In this document: positions 8,753-19,945 of the stretch, piece by piece
Position numbering within the stretch: the first letter of the stretch is position 1
How the letters are laid out: each line of letters begins with the position of its first letter
Program-made: the position numbers and the translations under genes
Notes under the pieces: generated by a model
Told to the model about the DNA's origin: nothing
The model's database searches: none
Seen by the model: only the letters and a program-made list of their open reading frames with translations
NCBI GenBank assembly: GCA_963812795.1
Contig: CAWEWG010000014.1
Coordinates: 146,302 to 210,301, forward strand
Reading direction: 5' to 3'
Length of the DNA: 64,000 nt
Source: Hyphomicrobium_A sp963812795
GTDB lineage: Bacteria; Pseudomonadota; Alphaproteobacteria; Rhizobiales; Hyphomicrobiaceae

Positions 8753-11011
8753 ATGTATCTGCGTTTCTTTGGCCGCTCTGCGGCTGCTGTGTCGTGCGTT
8801 GTGTGGACCCTCGGTGCACACGCCCAAGAGGCCAGCCCTCCGCCAACTCCGCCCCCCGCCGCAACGACGACACCGCCGGAAAGCAAGGGTGCGGTGCCGT
8901 TGCCGACGTTGCAGGTGGAATCCGCTCCCAAACCGAAAGTCGCCAAGAAGAAATCGGCGGCGAAATCGGCCGCCAAGCAATCTCCTGCGCCGCAGCCCGC
9001 TCCTAGCGCCCCTATGCCGGTGACGGCGCCGTCAACAGAAGGTCTCACAGGAGAGCTACTGCGCGCCTCGCGCCAGGAGACGAGCGGCGTAACGAGCTTC
9101 AGCGCCGCCGAAGTCGAGCGCTCGAATGGGACGAACCTCTACGACGTCATCAGCTCGACGCCGAACCTCACCCCGGCGGCGGGTGGCGCAACGCTTCCCG
9201 CCATTCGCGGCGAGAGCGCCGGACCGTCCGATCTGGGCGGCACCCTGCTGTATGGTACCTCGCCGCAGATCGCCTTGATCGCCGATGACATCGCGCGCGT
9301 CACATCCTACTCGAACGCGTCGTTCACGAACCTGTACGACGTGAAGTGGGTCGACGTGCTCAAGGGGCCGCAGCCGGCCATGGTCGGAACCAATGCGTTC
9401 GCCGGCGCCTACGTCGTCAAGACCAACGACCCCGGGTTCAAGTGGTACAGCGAGTCATTTTCCGAGGTGACGTGGAGTGAAGTCACCGGCGTCAACTATC
9501 GGGTCGCCGGCGTCGCCAATGCCCCGCTCTCCTCCGAGGCGGCGATGCGCCTCGTCGTCCAGTTCGAGGACGGCGACGATCCGTTCGACGTGCGCGTCAA
9601 GGGCGTCATTCCTCCGGCCGGAAAGGACATCGAGGCGATCAACGACTTCACGACGCTCAATCTGCGCGGCAAGTTCCTCGTCGAGCCCGACAACGTTCCG
9701 GGATTGAGCATCCTGGCGACGGCCGAATACCAGCAAGGCATCGATAACGCATTCAATTCGTTCGTCGACAAACCCTCGACCAGCGGCTTCCGTTACAGGG
9801 ATCGCGTTTCCGTCTACGGCAATGACATCCGCATCTTCGACACGGAAGCCTGGGTCGGCGGCCTCACCGCGACCTACGCGCTGTCGTCGCGCGAAGAGCT
9901 GAAGTCTGTCACCAGCTACGTGTGGGACAACTTCGCCAGCGCTCCGCAGAGCGTCGGCACGAAGATCAATGATGTTACCGAGACGCGCTTTGCGCAGGAC
10001 CTCGTCTATGGCTTCCGCGGCGTCAATCAGTTGACCGGCGTCGTCGGCGTGTCGGTGACGCAGGACAACCGCTACTACAAGGTGACCGCTCCGATCACGC
10101 TGGTGCAGGACTTCGAGATCGAGAACCAAGCGGTTTACGCCGACGTGGCCTGGAACTTTGCCCCGCGCTTCGATCTGTTGTTCGGCGGCCGCATCGACCA
10201 TCGCCGCGACGACCGATCGACATTCTACGATACGGCGGCGCCGGCCCCCGGGGTGACGCGCCCGTATCAGGACGAAGAAACCTACCTGCTGCCCAAAATC
10301 GGGCTTCAGTATCACCTCGGCATCAGCGAGACGATCGCCGCAACGGTGCGCAAGGGCTACAATCCCGGCGGCGCCTTCGTTAACATCTACACCGGCGCCT
10401 ATTTCGAGTTCCAAGACGAGACGATGTGGACGTACGAGGTCGCCTATCGCAACCGGCTGCTGCAGGACAAGCTGTCGGTGGGCGTGACGGCCTACTACAA
10501 CGACTACAAGGACAAGCAGCTCTTCATCTCGCCGACGCCGTTCAACTACACGATTTTCAACGAGCCGAAGGCGCGCTCGTATGGCGTCGAGTTCGAGGCA
10601 AACGCGGCAGTCACCGATGATCTCGACGTGCGGGCCGGGCTCGGCCTGCAGCAAACCGAACTCCTCGACATCACGCCTGCCACATTGGCGGTGGTCAAAG
10701 GCCCCGACTTTGGCATGGACCCGGCGGTGACGCCGTCGATCGCGCTGGCCTGGCGGCCGCTGACCGGCGTCGAGCTGTCGAGCAAGCTGATGTACGTCAG
10801 CTCGTACTACAGCTACATCAACGCGCCCGCCAACAAAGCCGGCGATTACACGCTGCTGGATATCGGCGCGAGCTACACGATGGGGCCGATCGTTGCCCGC
10901 GCCTTCATCAACAACGTCACCGACGAGGTCGCGGCATCGACGGTGTACGAATTCGGCGCCACGCTGCTGCCGCCACGCACCTTCGGAAGTTCTCTCAAGG
11001 TGAGCTTCTAG
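8753..11011 (+). CDS. TonB-dependent outer-membrane receptor
   Basis: A 752-residue receptor with a signal peptide (MYLRFFGRSAAAVSCVVWTL, cleavage near AHA-Q), then an unusual Pro/Ala/Lys-rich linker (about residues 27-85, with KVAKKKSAAKSAAK), a plug domain (about 100-230, with LPAIRGESAG and VDVLKGPQPAMVGTNAFAGA) and a large beta-barrel whose last strand is TFGSSLKVSF, ending in Phe as barrel-assembly signals do. It should import a ligand too large for porins using TonB energy. The divergent PepSY operon suggests a ferric siderophore or similar iron complex, but the sequence does not name the ligand. Confidence 0.9.
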   Translation: MYLRFFGRSAAAVSCVVWTLGAHAQEASPPPTPPPAATTTPPESKGAVPLPTLQVESAPKPKVAKKKSAAKSAAKQSPAPQPAPSAPMPVTAPSTEGLTGELLRASRQETSGVTSFSAAEVERSNGTNLYDVISSTPNLTPAAGGATLPAIRGESAGPSDLGGTLLYGTSPQIALIADDIARVTSYSNASFTNLYDVKWVDVLKGPQPAMVGTNAFAGAYVVKTNDPGFKWYSESFSEVTWSEVTGVNYRVAGVANAPLSSEAAMRLVVQFEDGDDPFDVRVKGVIPPAGKDIEAINDFTTLNLRGKFLVEPDNVPGLSILATAEYQQGIDNAFNSFVDKPSTSGFRYRDRVSVYGNDIRIFDTEAWVGGLTATYALSSREELKSVTSYVWDNFASAPQSVGTKINDVTETRFAQDLVYGFRGVNQLTGVVGVSVTQDNRYYKVTAPITLVQDFEIENQAVYADVAWNFAPRFDLLFGGRIDHRRDDRSTFYDTAAPAPGVTRPYQDEETYLLPKIGLQYHLGISETIAATVRKGYNPGGAFVNIYTGAYFEFQDETMWTYEVAYRNRLLQDKLSVGVTAYYNDYKDKQLFISPTPFNYTIFNEPKARSYGVEFEANAAVTDDLDVRAGLGLQQTELLDITPATLAVVKGPDFGMDPAVTPSIALAWRPLTGVELSSKLMYVSSYYSYINAPANKAGDYTLLDIGASYTMGPIVARAFINNVTDEVAASTVYEFGATLLPPRTFGSSLKVSF

Positions 11012-11024
11012 GGCAGGTGAGCGG

Positions 11025-11489
11025 CTAGGCCTTGCGGGCGGCGATGGCGGCGAGTGCGCGTTGGCGCGCTTGCCCGCGCTCCTTGTCGGGGACGTGGATC
11101 AACCCGGCGATCTGACGCAAAAGCATGTCCTCGTGCGGATCGAGCACGCCGTCGGAGTAGGCGACGCTCCACATCATCTCGATGATTTCCGTGCGTTCCT
11201 CGATGCTCATCTGTTTGCAGATCGCATTGGTGAACGGGAAATACTGGGCCGAATACTCCACCTTCCGCTGCGCCTCGGCGATGACGCTGTTCACGGCCTC
11301 GCGGCTGAGGTCGAACTTGGATACCAAAAGCGCTTCGATGGCGGCACGTTCTGCCGCGTCGAAATCGCTGTCCATGCGCGCCGCTTCGATGAGCAGCGCC
11401 GCCACCGCGAACTGCATGTCGTCGGGCGCGCCGGCGTTCGCGGCGGGAGCGCTGCGCCCGGCGAGGAAGTCGACAAGTCGATCGAGCAT
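11025..11489 (-). CDS. TerB-like (COG4103) protein
   Basis: A 154-residue soluble helical protein starting MLDRLVDFLAG after a GAGGCGG ribosome site. Two TerB-type repeats are visible: a first half with ALLIEAARMDSDFDAAERAAI and a second with MMWSVAYSDGVLDPHEDMLLRQIA, each with the Asp/Glu pairs of the TerB fold. Tellurite-resistance naming comes from homology only; these COG4103 proteins are widespread and their role is unknown. The open frame runs back to 11597, but the upstream part overlaps the divergent SnoaL gene leader and lacks character. Confidence 0.78.
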   Translation of the reverse strand: MLDRLVDFLAGRSAPAANAGAPDDMQFAVAALLIEAARMDSDFDAAERAAIEALLVSKFDLSREAVNSVIAEAQRKVEYSAQYFPFTNAICKQMSIEERTEIIEMMWSVAYSDGVLDPHEDMLLRQIAGLIHVPDKERGQARQRALAAIAARKA

Positions 11490-11617
11490 GGTCCGCCTCG
11501 TTACTAAGGTTCGCGCGGCACCTTTATCGCGTGCCTGCCGGGTGGACAACCAATTGAACCGCGGCGCGGCCCATGCGTTCTCTCCGATACTGCCCAACTT
11601 GGCACGGAGACGTGTAC

Positions 11618-12049
11618 ATGTCGGATAAGGATGACATCAACTACCTCCTGGCGCGGTATGAGCGCGCCATCCATGACAAAGACGCCGCCGCGGTCATTGC
11701 CTGCTACAGCGAAAATGCCGTCGCCTATGACCTAGCGCCACCCCTGGCGCTCGGGGCTCGCTCGCTCACAGACCCGGCCGGCCTAGAGGAGTGGTTCGCG
11801 ACTTGGGACACCCCGATCAACTCGGTGGCCAAGCACAAGCACGTTAGCGCTGACGAAAACCTTGCCTACGCATTTGCGCTGCGGCACATGACGGGGCGTA
11901 AAAAGTCCGGCGAGAATGTCGATCTGTGGTTTCGCGCCACCGCAACGATGAGCAAAGAGCACGGCGCCTGGAAGATCACGCACGTCCACAACTCGGTCCC
12001 CTTCGCCATGGACGGAAGCGGAAAGGCCGAGCTGAACCTCAAACCGTAG
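11618..12049 (+). CDS. SnoaL/NTF2-like small protein
   Basis: A 143-residue cytoplasmic protein of the NTF2-like fold, starting MSDKDDINYLLARYERAIHD, with the typical acidic N-terminal helix, ACYSENAVAYDLAP and the C-terminal WKITHVHNSVPF strand. GGAGA precedes the ATG by 6-9 bases. Homologues are annotated as SgcJ/EcaC or DUF4440 proteins and act as small hydrolases, isomerases or ligand binders; the substrate is not predictable here. It is divergent from the TerB-like gene. Confidence 0.75.
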   Translation: MSDKDDINYLLARYERAIHDKDAAAVIACYSENAVAYDLAPPLALGARSLTDPAGLEEWFATWDTPINSVAKHKHVSADENLAYAFALRHMTGRKKSGENVDLWFRATATMSKEHGAWKITHVHNSVPFAMDGSGKAELNLKP

Positions 12050-12098
12050 GCGTTGCCGCCGAAGGTCTGAGCTGGATCAAGGGATCTCTTGCGCGCCG

Positions 12099-12404
12099 TC
12101 AGCCGGCGCAGGCCTGGTACTTGTCCCACCACACTGGGTTGCCGGTGGCGACGGCGATATTGCGCAGGCACACGCAATCGCCGTAGGCGCAAGCGGAACG
12201 ATAGGCGCGCGGGCTGTTGTAGTAGCGGACGCTGCCGTCATAGGCGCGCGGGACGCTGCGATAGGATTTCCTGTAGTGGCGCGGGGCCGCGTAGCCGTCG
12301 CGATGCCACCAACCGCCGGCCGTGGCCGGGGACACCATGGCCGGTGCCAGGGCCGCTGCGCATGCCGCAATAAATACGGCGCCTAAGACTGCTGAGCGCT
12401 TCAT
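12099..12404 (-). CDS. Small secreted Cys- and Tyr-rich protein
   Basis: A 101-residue product beginning MKRSAVLGAVFIAACAAAL with cleavage expected near ATA-GGWW. The mature part is rich in Tyr, Arg and Ser (several RxYY or RSYRS patches) and has clustered cysteines in SACAYGDCVCLRN plus one near the end (YQACAG), which suggests disulfides in the periplasm. AGGAGG lies six bases before the ATG. I do not recognise a named family. The longer open frame upstream to 12974 runs antisense through clpA and is not used. Confidence 0.72.
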   Translation of the reverse strand: MKRSAVLGAVFIAACAAALAPAMVSPATAGGWWHRDGYAAPRHYRKSYRSVPRAYDGSVRYYNSPRAYRSACAYGDCVCLRNIAVATGNPVWWDKYQACAG

Positions 12405-12545
12405 CGAGGCCTCCTGAGCGAGCGCCGGTAAATCGGCGATGGCACAACCGCCGGCCAAGCCGAACGGCAAAGGGTTGGCCTCCAGTATTACGCCTCTTGG
12501 TAAACAATTCCACGTCCGCACCGGCCGCCCCGGCGCACCCCGCGC

Positions 12546-12582
12546 AACAAAAAAGGCGCCGGAGGCTAGCCCCGGCGCCTTT
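12546..12582 (-). terminator. Intrinsic terminator of the clpS-clpA transcript
   Basis: An 11-bp perfect stem (12552-12562 with 12572-12582, AAAGGCGCCGG) and 9-base loop lie 22 bases past the clpA stop; on the minus strand it is followed by a T-run (complement of 12549-12554). The T-rich bases on the other side might let it work both ways. Confidence 0.85.
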
Positions 12583-12604
12583 TGTTTCGGTGTCGTGAAG
12601 CGCG

Positions 12605-15058
<2,454 letters not shown>

Positions 15059-15065
15059 GGCTGAC

Positions 15066-15479
15066 CTACTCTTTCTCCATAGTGCACTGTAGAGGATGAC
15101 CGTTCTGTCGTGAAAAATCCATGACCTGCGTTACCTTAGTCTCTGCGACCTCGTAGGGGTAAACCCCGCAGATGCCGACCCCCTTGTGGTGCACGTGAAG
15201 CATAATGCGCGTCGCCTCGTCGCGTCCCTTGGCAAAGTACTTTTCGAGCACGAGCACGACGAATTCCATCGGCGTGTAGTCGTCATTCAACAGAAGAACC
15301 TTGTAGAGGCTCGGCTTCTTGGTTTTCGGCCGAGTCTTCGTGGCGATGCCGGTACGGCCGTCCTCGTTGCCCCGATCTTTGCCCGGCGGCTCCCGTCGTG
15401 GTGGGTCGCGGCTCGGGGGATCGTTCTTCGCGCCCGCCCACTCGCCACCGGTGTTGCCCAGCGTCAGCGTCTTGCCCAT
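15066..15479 (-). CDS. clpS: ATP-dependent Clp protease adaptor ClpS
   Basis: A 137-residue adaptor that delivers N-degron substrates to ClpA. The core from about residue 55 has YKVLLLNDDYTPMEFVV (binding pocket), the HHKGVGICGVYPYEVAETK strand-helix region and QNGHPLQCTMEKE at the end. The first 50 residues are a Pro/Arg/Asp-rich disordered extension, longer than in E. coli, which is common in alphaproteobacteria. The ATG at 15479 starts MGKTLTLGNTGGEW; frames further upstream are open but look random. Confidence 0.93.
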   Translation of the reverse strand: MGKTLTLGNTGGEWAGAKNDPPSRDPPRREPPGKDRGNEDGRTGIATKTRPKTKKPSLYKVLLLNDDYTPMEFVVLVLEKYFAKGRDEATRIMLHVHHKGVGICGVYPYEVAETKVTQVMDFSRQNGHPLQCTMEKE

Positions 15480-15693
15480 CCGTGCCAACGTCCGTCCAAG
15501 GGTCGCGCTTGCCGCGTCGGCCCACCTGATACAACTGCGCATCCGCGCTTTGCGATCCCTCACGATACGCAACGCCACCGGCGGCTGCAAACTGGCTGGG
15601 CAGCGGCCCCAACTTGCCTAACAGCGCCGGACGTCGACTGGTAAAGCGCTGAACGCGGGCCCGGAGGCATATGATGGGGATGCAAGAGGACAC

Positions 15694-15719
15694 AAAAAAG
15701 GCCCGGCATGCGCCGAGCC
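15694..15719 (-). terminator. Intrinsic terminator of the phasin gene
   Basis: Arms 15700-15707 and 15712-15719 form an 8-bp stem (one G-T pair) with a 4-base loop; on the minus strand a run of six T follows (complement of 15694-15699). It is 40 bases beyond the phasin stop. Confidence 0.82.
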
Positions 15720-15759
15720 CATGTTTTCATTGCCGCAGCCGATAGCCGCTAACGCCGGC

Positions 15760-16089
15760 TCAGCCGCCGTTTTGCAGCATCTTCTCGACCGGCTTGTAGG
15801 CCTCTTTGGCCATCGAGGCGTACATGCCACCGATCTTGGACATCTGCTGCATATAATCGTCGTAAGCGCGCTTGGCGAAGGTCGTCTGGATCTCGACGGC
15901 CTGCTCGACCGACTTCGACGATATGAGCTTTTCGAAGGTGGTGGTGCTCTCCTCGAATGAGCGCTTGGTGTAGTCGCTCATCTCGGCGGCGATGGCCTGC
16001 CAGTTCTTGTTCCACTCGCCGAAAATCTTCATGGCGCTGTCGACATTGGTCTGACCGAGCTTCTGCATGTCCTCGAAATTCCTGATCAT
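15760..16089 (-). CDS. Phasin family protein
   Basis: A 109-residue amphipathic, nearly all-helical protein (MIRNFEDMQKLGQTNVDSAM, then FGEWNKNWQAIAAEMSDYT and FEKLISSKSVEQAVEIQTTF) of the phasin_2 type. Phasins coat polyhydroxyalkanoate granules and limit their size; some serve as general granule or stress proteins. No pha synthesis genes are in the window, so the link to PHA rests on family. It has its own terminator and a promoter region with GCAATGCA repeats, a layout consistent with PhaR control. Confidence 0.88.
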   Translation of the reverse strand: MIRNFEDMQKLGQTNVDSAMKIFGEWNKNWQAIAAEMSDYTKRSFEESTTTFEKLISSKSVEQAVEIQTTFAKRAYDDYMQQMSKIGGMYASMAKEAYKPVEKMLQNGG

Positions 16090-16463
16090 GGTGCCATCCG
16101 TGTCCTAGAGACTGACGAAAAAAGATGCGCAGTGCCCCCGGCCCCATTCCAGGACCTCACCCATGGGCCATTTTTATAAGCAATGCACAATTTTTCAAGC
16201 TCTTTTTGCAATGCAATATAGATCGCGCACCCAACCCCGATTAACCGGGACGAAGCACCCGCGCGGCTATGGTCGCCCGCGGACAGGTTCATCGCTGCAT
16301 CGTCGGGCGGGTGTCGGAAGGCGCCGTAAAGAGGCCCTAAAACGATGCTCCTTTTGAGCACCGTCCGGCGCTTGCGGAGGTCACGAGGGGATCTGGCTAA
16401 CCCCTTCCATTTACGTCCTTTTCATGCGCGGCCGTCGGCGCCGCACAGCGTAGAGATTGTCGG
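16090..16463. promoter_or_regulatory. Divergent phasin/dacA control region with GCAATGCA repeats
   Basis: This 374-base gap holds the promoters of the phasin (leftward) and dacA (rightward). A relatively AT-rich part at 16170-16225 contains GCAATGCA (16180-16187) and the palindrome TTGCAATGCAA (16206-16216). Alphaproteobacterial PhaR repressors bind TGC/GCA dyads near phasin genes, so these are plausible operators; that assignment is inference. No other gene is visible. Confidence 0.45.
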
Positions 16464-18026
16464 GTGATGCACGCAGCGTTGAAGTCCACCAGCCGCTCTC
16501 GACGTCTTGCCAACGCGATGGTCGCCGTCGGCGCGACCGTTAGCGCAATGGCAACCATGATCCCATCTGCCGCCGCCGATCCGAAGGCAGCGTCCATGGT
16601 CGTCGACGCCAATACCGGTGCCGTGCTGCACAATCGCGCAGGCGACGAAAAGGTCTATCCGGCCTCGCTCACCAAGATGATGACCCTCTACATGACCTTC
16701 GAGCTCATCGAGCTCGGGCGGCTCGACTACGACAGCAAGATCAAGATGACGCAGGAGGGCGCCGACGCCGCCCCCTCGAAGCTGGAGCTGGAGCCCGGCG
16801 AGGAGCTGACGGTCCTCAGCGCCATCAAGGCCCTGATCACCAAGTCGGCGAACGACGTTGCCATTGCGCTGGCCATGCACATCGGCGGCACCGAGACCAA
16901 CTTCGCCCGTCTGATGACGAACAAGGCGCGCGACCTTGGCATGCCGAACACCACCTTCCGCAATGCCTCGGGCCTGCCCGATCCCGAGCAGACGACGACG
17001 GCGCGCGACATGATCACGCTCGGGTTGCGCCTGCAGGACGACTTCCCGCGCCATTACCGGCTGTTCTCCACGCGCAGCTTCACCTACGGCGGCAAGAACT
17101 TCCGCAACCACAATACGCTGCTCGCCCGCTATAGCGGCACCGACGGCATCAAGACGGGCTACACGCGCGCCTCCGGCTTCAACCTCGTGACGTCGGTGCG
17201 GCGCGACGGCAAGCATCTCGTCGCCGCGGTATTCGGTGGCGACACGGCGCGCGAGCGCAACACCAAGATGCAGTCGCTGCTCAATGCCGCGTTTCCCAAG
17301 GCGTCGACAAAGGTAACGCGCAAGCCGGCGCTCGTCGCCCGCGCGCCGCAGCCGGCGCGTGCCGCAAGGTCCCCCATACAAGTCGCCGCGGCAGCGCCCG
17401 CGCCGCAGCCGCTACCGCCGCCCGCCGCTGTGCCGCCGTCGGCGCGTGAACGCGATACCGCGATCGCCGTCGCCAGAGTCCGCCCGGTGCGCATCGGCAG
17501 CGAGCCGCGGGGCGCGCGCGTCGAACGCATCGAGGTCGCCCCGAGCGCACCGCAGCCCATGTTCGCCGTTGCCGGCGCGGGCGGAGCGATGCCGGCGCCG
17601 CGTGCACCCGCTCCTTCCAGCCAGGCCTTTCCGCGCTTTGTCCCCGAAACGGGTGCGCTGCAACCATCGACGTTGCAGGCGCAGGCGGCGCAGCTGGAAG
17701 CCGGCAATGAGCCGCCGGCACCGCGCCCCCTCGCCGCCTTGGCACCGGAAAAACCCCGCGCCGCCAGCGCGCGCGCGGGCGGACCGTTTGAAATTCAGAT
17801 AGGGGCATTCGGCGATTCCGCCGAGGCGGAGCGGCGCATGGCGGCCGCACGCGAGCGGGCGGGCGGCATGCTAGACGCCTATCGCGGCGTCGCCATCCCG
17901 GTGCAGAGCGGCGCCAGCAAGCTCTATCGCGCGCGCTTCCGCGGCTTCGATGCAACCGCCGCCAACGACACCTGCTCGCGCCTGCGCAGCTTGAAGATCG
18001 ATTGCTTCGTCATCCGCTCCGAATAG
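16464..18026 (+). CDS. dacA: D-alanyl-D-alanine carboxypeptidase with C-terminal SPOR domain
   Basis: A 520-residue periplasmic penicillin-binding protein that trims the terminal D-Ala of peptidoglycan stem peptides. An Arg-rich N-terminus and hydrophobic stretch form the signal peptide (to about residue 38). Catalytic motifs are SLTK (S68-K71), SAN (128-130) and KTG (230-232). A long Pro/Ala-rich linker (about 285-435) leads to a SPOR domain beginning PFEIQIGAFGDSAEAERR, which binds denuded glycan strands and often directs proteins to the division site. There is no C-terminal amphipathic anchor, so septal targeting by SPOR would replace it. ATG codons at 16464 and 16467 are adjacent. Confidence 0.94.
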   Translation: MMHAALKSTSRSRRLANAMVAVGATVSAMATMIPSAAADPKAASMVVDANTGAVLHNRAGDEKVYPASLTKMMTLYMTFELIELGRLDYDSKIKMTQEGADAAPSKLELEPGEELTVLSAIKALITKSANDVAIALAMHIGGTETNFARLMTNKARDLGMPNTTFRNASGLPDPEQTTTARDMITLGLRLQDDFPRHYRLFSTRSFTYGGKNFRNHNTLLARYSGTDGIKTGYTRASGFNLVTSVRRDGKHLVAAVFGGDTARERNTKMQSLLNAAFPKASTKVTRKPALVARAPQPARAARSPIQVAAAAPAPQPLPPPAAVPPSARERDTAIAVARVRPVRIGSEPRGARVERIEVAPSAPQPMFAVAGAGGAMPAPRAPAPSSQAFPRFVPETGALQPSTLQAQAAQLEAGNEPPAPRPLAALAPEKPRAASARAGGPFEIQIGAFGDSAEAERRMAAARERAGGMLDAYRGVAIPVQSGASKLYRARFRGFDATAANDTCSRLRSLKIDCFVIRSE

Positions 18027-18049
18027 CCGTTGCCGGCCGAGCCGCCTGC

Positions 18050-18328
18050 TCAATGGTGAGCCGGCGCTTTGATGAAACCGAAGTAGAGACACAGCAGGAA
18101 GAGTACGAAGTGAATGGCGGAGCGAACGCCGCTGCTTTCGGGCGTCGCTACAATGTCCGCGCCCAGAATCGGCACCGCGACATCGGCAAGATAGAGATAG
18201 AACAATATGCCTGAGCTCACAAAGAAGGCACCCGCCAGGAATTTGCGAGCGTCCCTGTTCCGCCACGCGAACCAGAGCGCACCGACCGCGGCGATAATCC
18301 CTGCGATCACATAGACCATGATGAACAC
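18050..18328 (-). CDS. Three-helix membrane protein of unknown function
   Basis: A 92-residue protein with hydrophobic segments VYVIAGIIAAVGALWFAW, LAGAFFVSSGILFYLYLAD and SAIHFVLFLLCLYFGFI. The GTG at 18328 follows GGAGG by 8 bases, which decides the start. It is 33 bases downstream of the J-domain gene on the same strand, so the three minus-strand genes 19896-18050 may form one operon. I recognise no family. Confidence 0.68.
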   Translation of the reverse strand: MFIMVYVIAGIIAAVGALWFAWRNRDARKFLAGAFFVSSGILFYLYLADVAVPILGADIVATPESSGVRSAIHFVLFLLCLYFGFIKAPAHH

Positions 18329-18361
18329 AGTGTGTTCCTCCCGCTGGGCTTCACTTTGGCG

Positions 18362-19069
18362 CTAGAGCGCCGCCAGCGCCACGTCCTTGGCCTCGTTGAT
18401 CTTGGCGGCAAGGTAGGTCGAGCCGCCGCGATCGGGATGCAACCGCAGCATCAGCTCGCGATGCGCGCGGCGAATGGCATCCTCGTCGGCACCAGGCGCG
18501 AGGCCGAGGATCTCCAAAGCTTCATCCTCGGTCATGCGCCCGTCGGGGCCGCGGCTCATGTCGGATTCCCCGCGCGCCATGTCCTCGCGCCAGGTGGGAT
18601 GGATGCGGTCGAGGTAGGCTTCGACGAGTTGCGCCGATTGGTGGTCCGTATGCCGGCAGTCCTGCCATAGCAGCCCGAGATCGGCAGGGCCGAGGCTCGC
18701 CAGATCGCGGCCGGCGAACATGCCTTTCAGCACGCGCCCGTGCATCTCGCCGGTGTCGTGGTCGAGCTCCATCTCCAGATGATCGGTCTCGACGCGCGAG
18801 GTTTGCCCCGGCGAGCGCCGCGCGTTGCCGCCCCCGCCCAGCCACGGTGGCAGCGTGCGACCCCAGATGAGCCACGAGCCGAACATGCCGAGCGGAACGG
18901 CGAGTACCTCGATCCCGCGTAGCATCAGGAGCCCCGCCGCGAGCAGCGACACCGCGCCCCCGCCGATGCGCAATCGGCGCGCGACGTTGGTAGGGTTCGC
19001 CTGCGCGAAGGCGCGCATGGCAAGGAGCGCAAGGGCGAGCGCGGCCAGTCCGAGGATGAGATAGCCCAT
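18362..19069 (-). CDS. Membrane-anchored J-domain protein
   Basis: A 235-residue protein with two N-terminal helices (MGYLILGLAALALALLAMRA and the segment around SLLAAGLLMLRG), a middle region with HLEMELDHDTGEMHGRVLKG, and a C-terminal J domain (about 178-235, EILGLAPGADEDAIRRAHRE) with the HPD motif at about 211-213. J at the C-terminus with an N-terminal anchor resembles DjlA/Pam18 layouts and should stimulate DnaK at the membrane. Its start overlaps the VWA stop (TGATG), showing translational coupling. Confidence 0.85.
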   Translation of the reverse strand: MGYLILGLAALALALLAMRAFAQANPTNVARRLRIGGGAVSLLAAGLLMLRGIEVLAVPLGMFGSWLIWGRTLPPWLGGGGNARRSPGQTSRVETDHLEMELDHDTGEMHGRVLKGMFAGRDLASLGPADLGLLWQDCRHTDHQSAQLVEAYLDRIHPTWREDMARGESDMSRGPDGRMTEDEALEILGLAPGADEDAIRRAHRELMLRLHPDRGGSTYLAAKINEAKDVALAAL

Positions 19070-19896
19070 CAGGCGCCGGTCGCCCCGCTGCTGAGCTGCT
19101 CGAGCAGCAGACGTGCGCCGGCGCCTTCGCTCTTGCCGCTGAGCGCCAGCAGCGCCTTGCGACCGCCGGCGGCGTAGACGGCAACGGCAGTGAGCAGATC
19201 GCGCAACTGACGCGCCGAGCCCGGGTCGAAACGGCAGAAGGCGCCCTTGGTCAGCCGCGCAATCTCGCGAAAGCCGCGCGCCGCCGTCTCGTCGCGCCCC
19301 TCCTGGAAGGCGAACACGGGGACGCCGAGGAGGCCGAGCTCGCCGGCGCGCGCGCACAGCCGGTCGACGTCCTCCTCCATGCTGTCGCCGACGTAGACGA
19401 GGGCGTTGACCTTGCGCCGCCGGCTTTCATCGAGGGCGTGGGTGAGCACCTTGCCGATCTGCGTCAGACCGCCCTCGCAAGCAACGCCGCGCATCAGGCG
19501 GGCAAGCGCATCGGGATCGGACACCCATTTCGAGGCGCGGCATTCGCCCATGCCGCGGAAGTAGATGAGCTGCACGTCGAGGCCGCCCACCTCTTTCACG
19601 GCCGCGAACATCTCGCCCTGCAGCTTCAGCGCCATGTCCCACGTCGGCGCCCGGCTCATGGTGGCATCCATGGCGAAGACGAGACGGCCGCGCTCGCCGG
19701 TGGCGGCGGGCCCCAGCGACTTCATCTTGGCGATGAACGCGGCGACGTCGGTATCGGCCGACGCTTCGCGCGCCGGCACGCCGCCGGTGGCGGGCGAGGT
19801 CGCCGGCGCAGCGGTACGGGTGGCGCCCGGGGCGGTGGCAGGTGTGGTGTCGGTTGGCTTACGCGTGATCATCCTTAAGCCCAGTAGACGAGCCAT
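19069..19896 (-). CDS. VWA domain protein coupled to a J-domain gene
   Basis: A 275-residue protein. After a Thr/Ala/Pro-rich N-terminus (about 1-45) comes a von Willebrand A fold with a MIDAS-type DATMS motif (about residues 77-81), YFRGMGECRASKWV and a second strand ALVYVGDSMEEDVDRLC. It looks cytosolic: no signal peptide is seen. VWA proteins of this sort often serve as metal-dependent adaptors. The one-base overlap with the J-domain gene implies joint action. An alternative start is the ATG at 19872. Confidence 0.8.
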   Translation of the reverse strand: MARLLGLRMITRKPTDTTPATAPGATRTAAPATSPATGGVPAREASADTDVAAFIAKMKSLGPAATGERGRLVFAMDATMSRAPTWDMALKLQGEMFAAVKEVGGLDVQLIYFRGMGECRASKWVSDPDALARLMRGVACEGGLTQIGKVLTHALDESRRRKVNALVYVGDSMEEDVDRLCARAGELGLLGVPVFAFQEGRDETAARGFREIARLTKGAFCRFDPGSARQLRDLLTAVAVYAAGGRKALLALSGKSEGAGARLLLEQLSSGATGA

Positions 19897-19945
19897 TCGC
19901 CTAGAGCATGGCGATCCGCGCCCCGGCCGGCAATATCCCCCGGCC

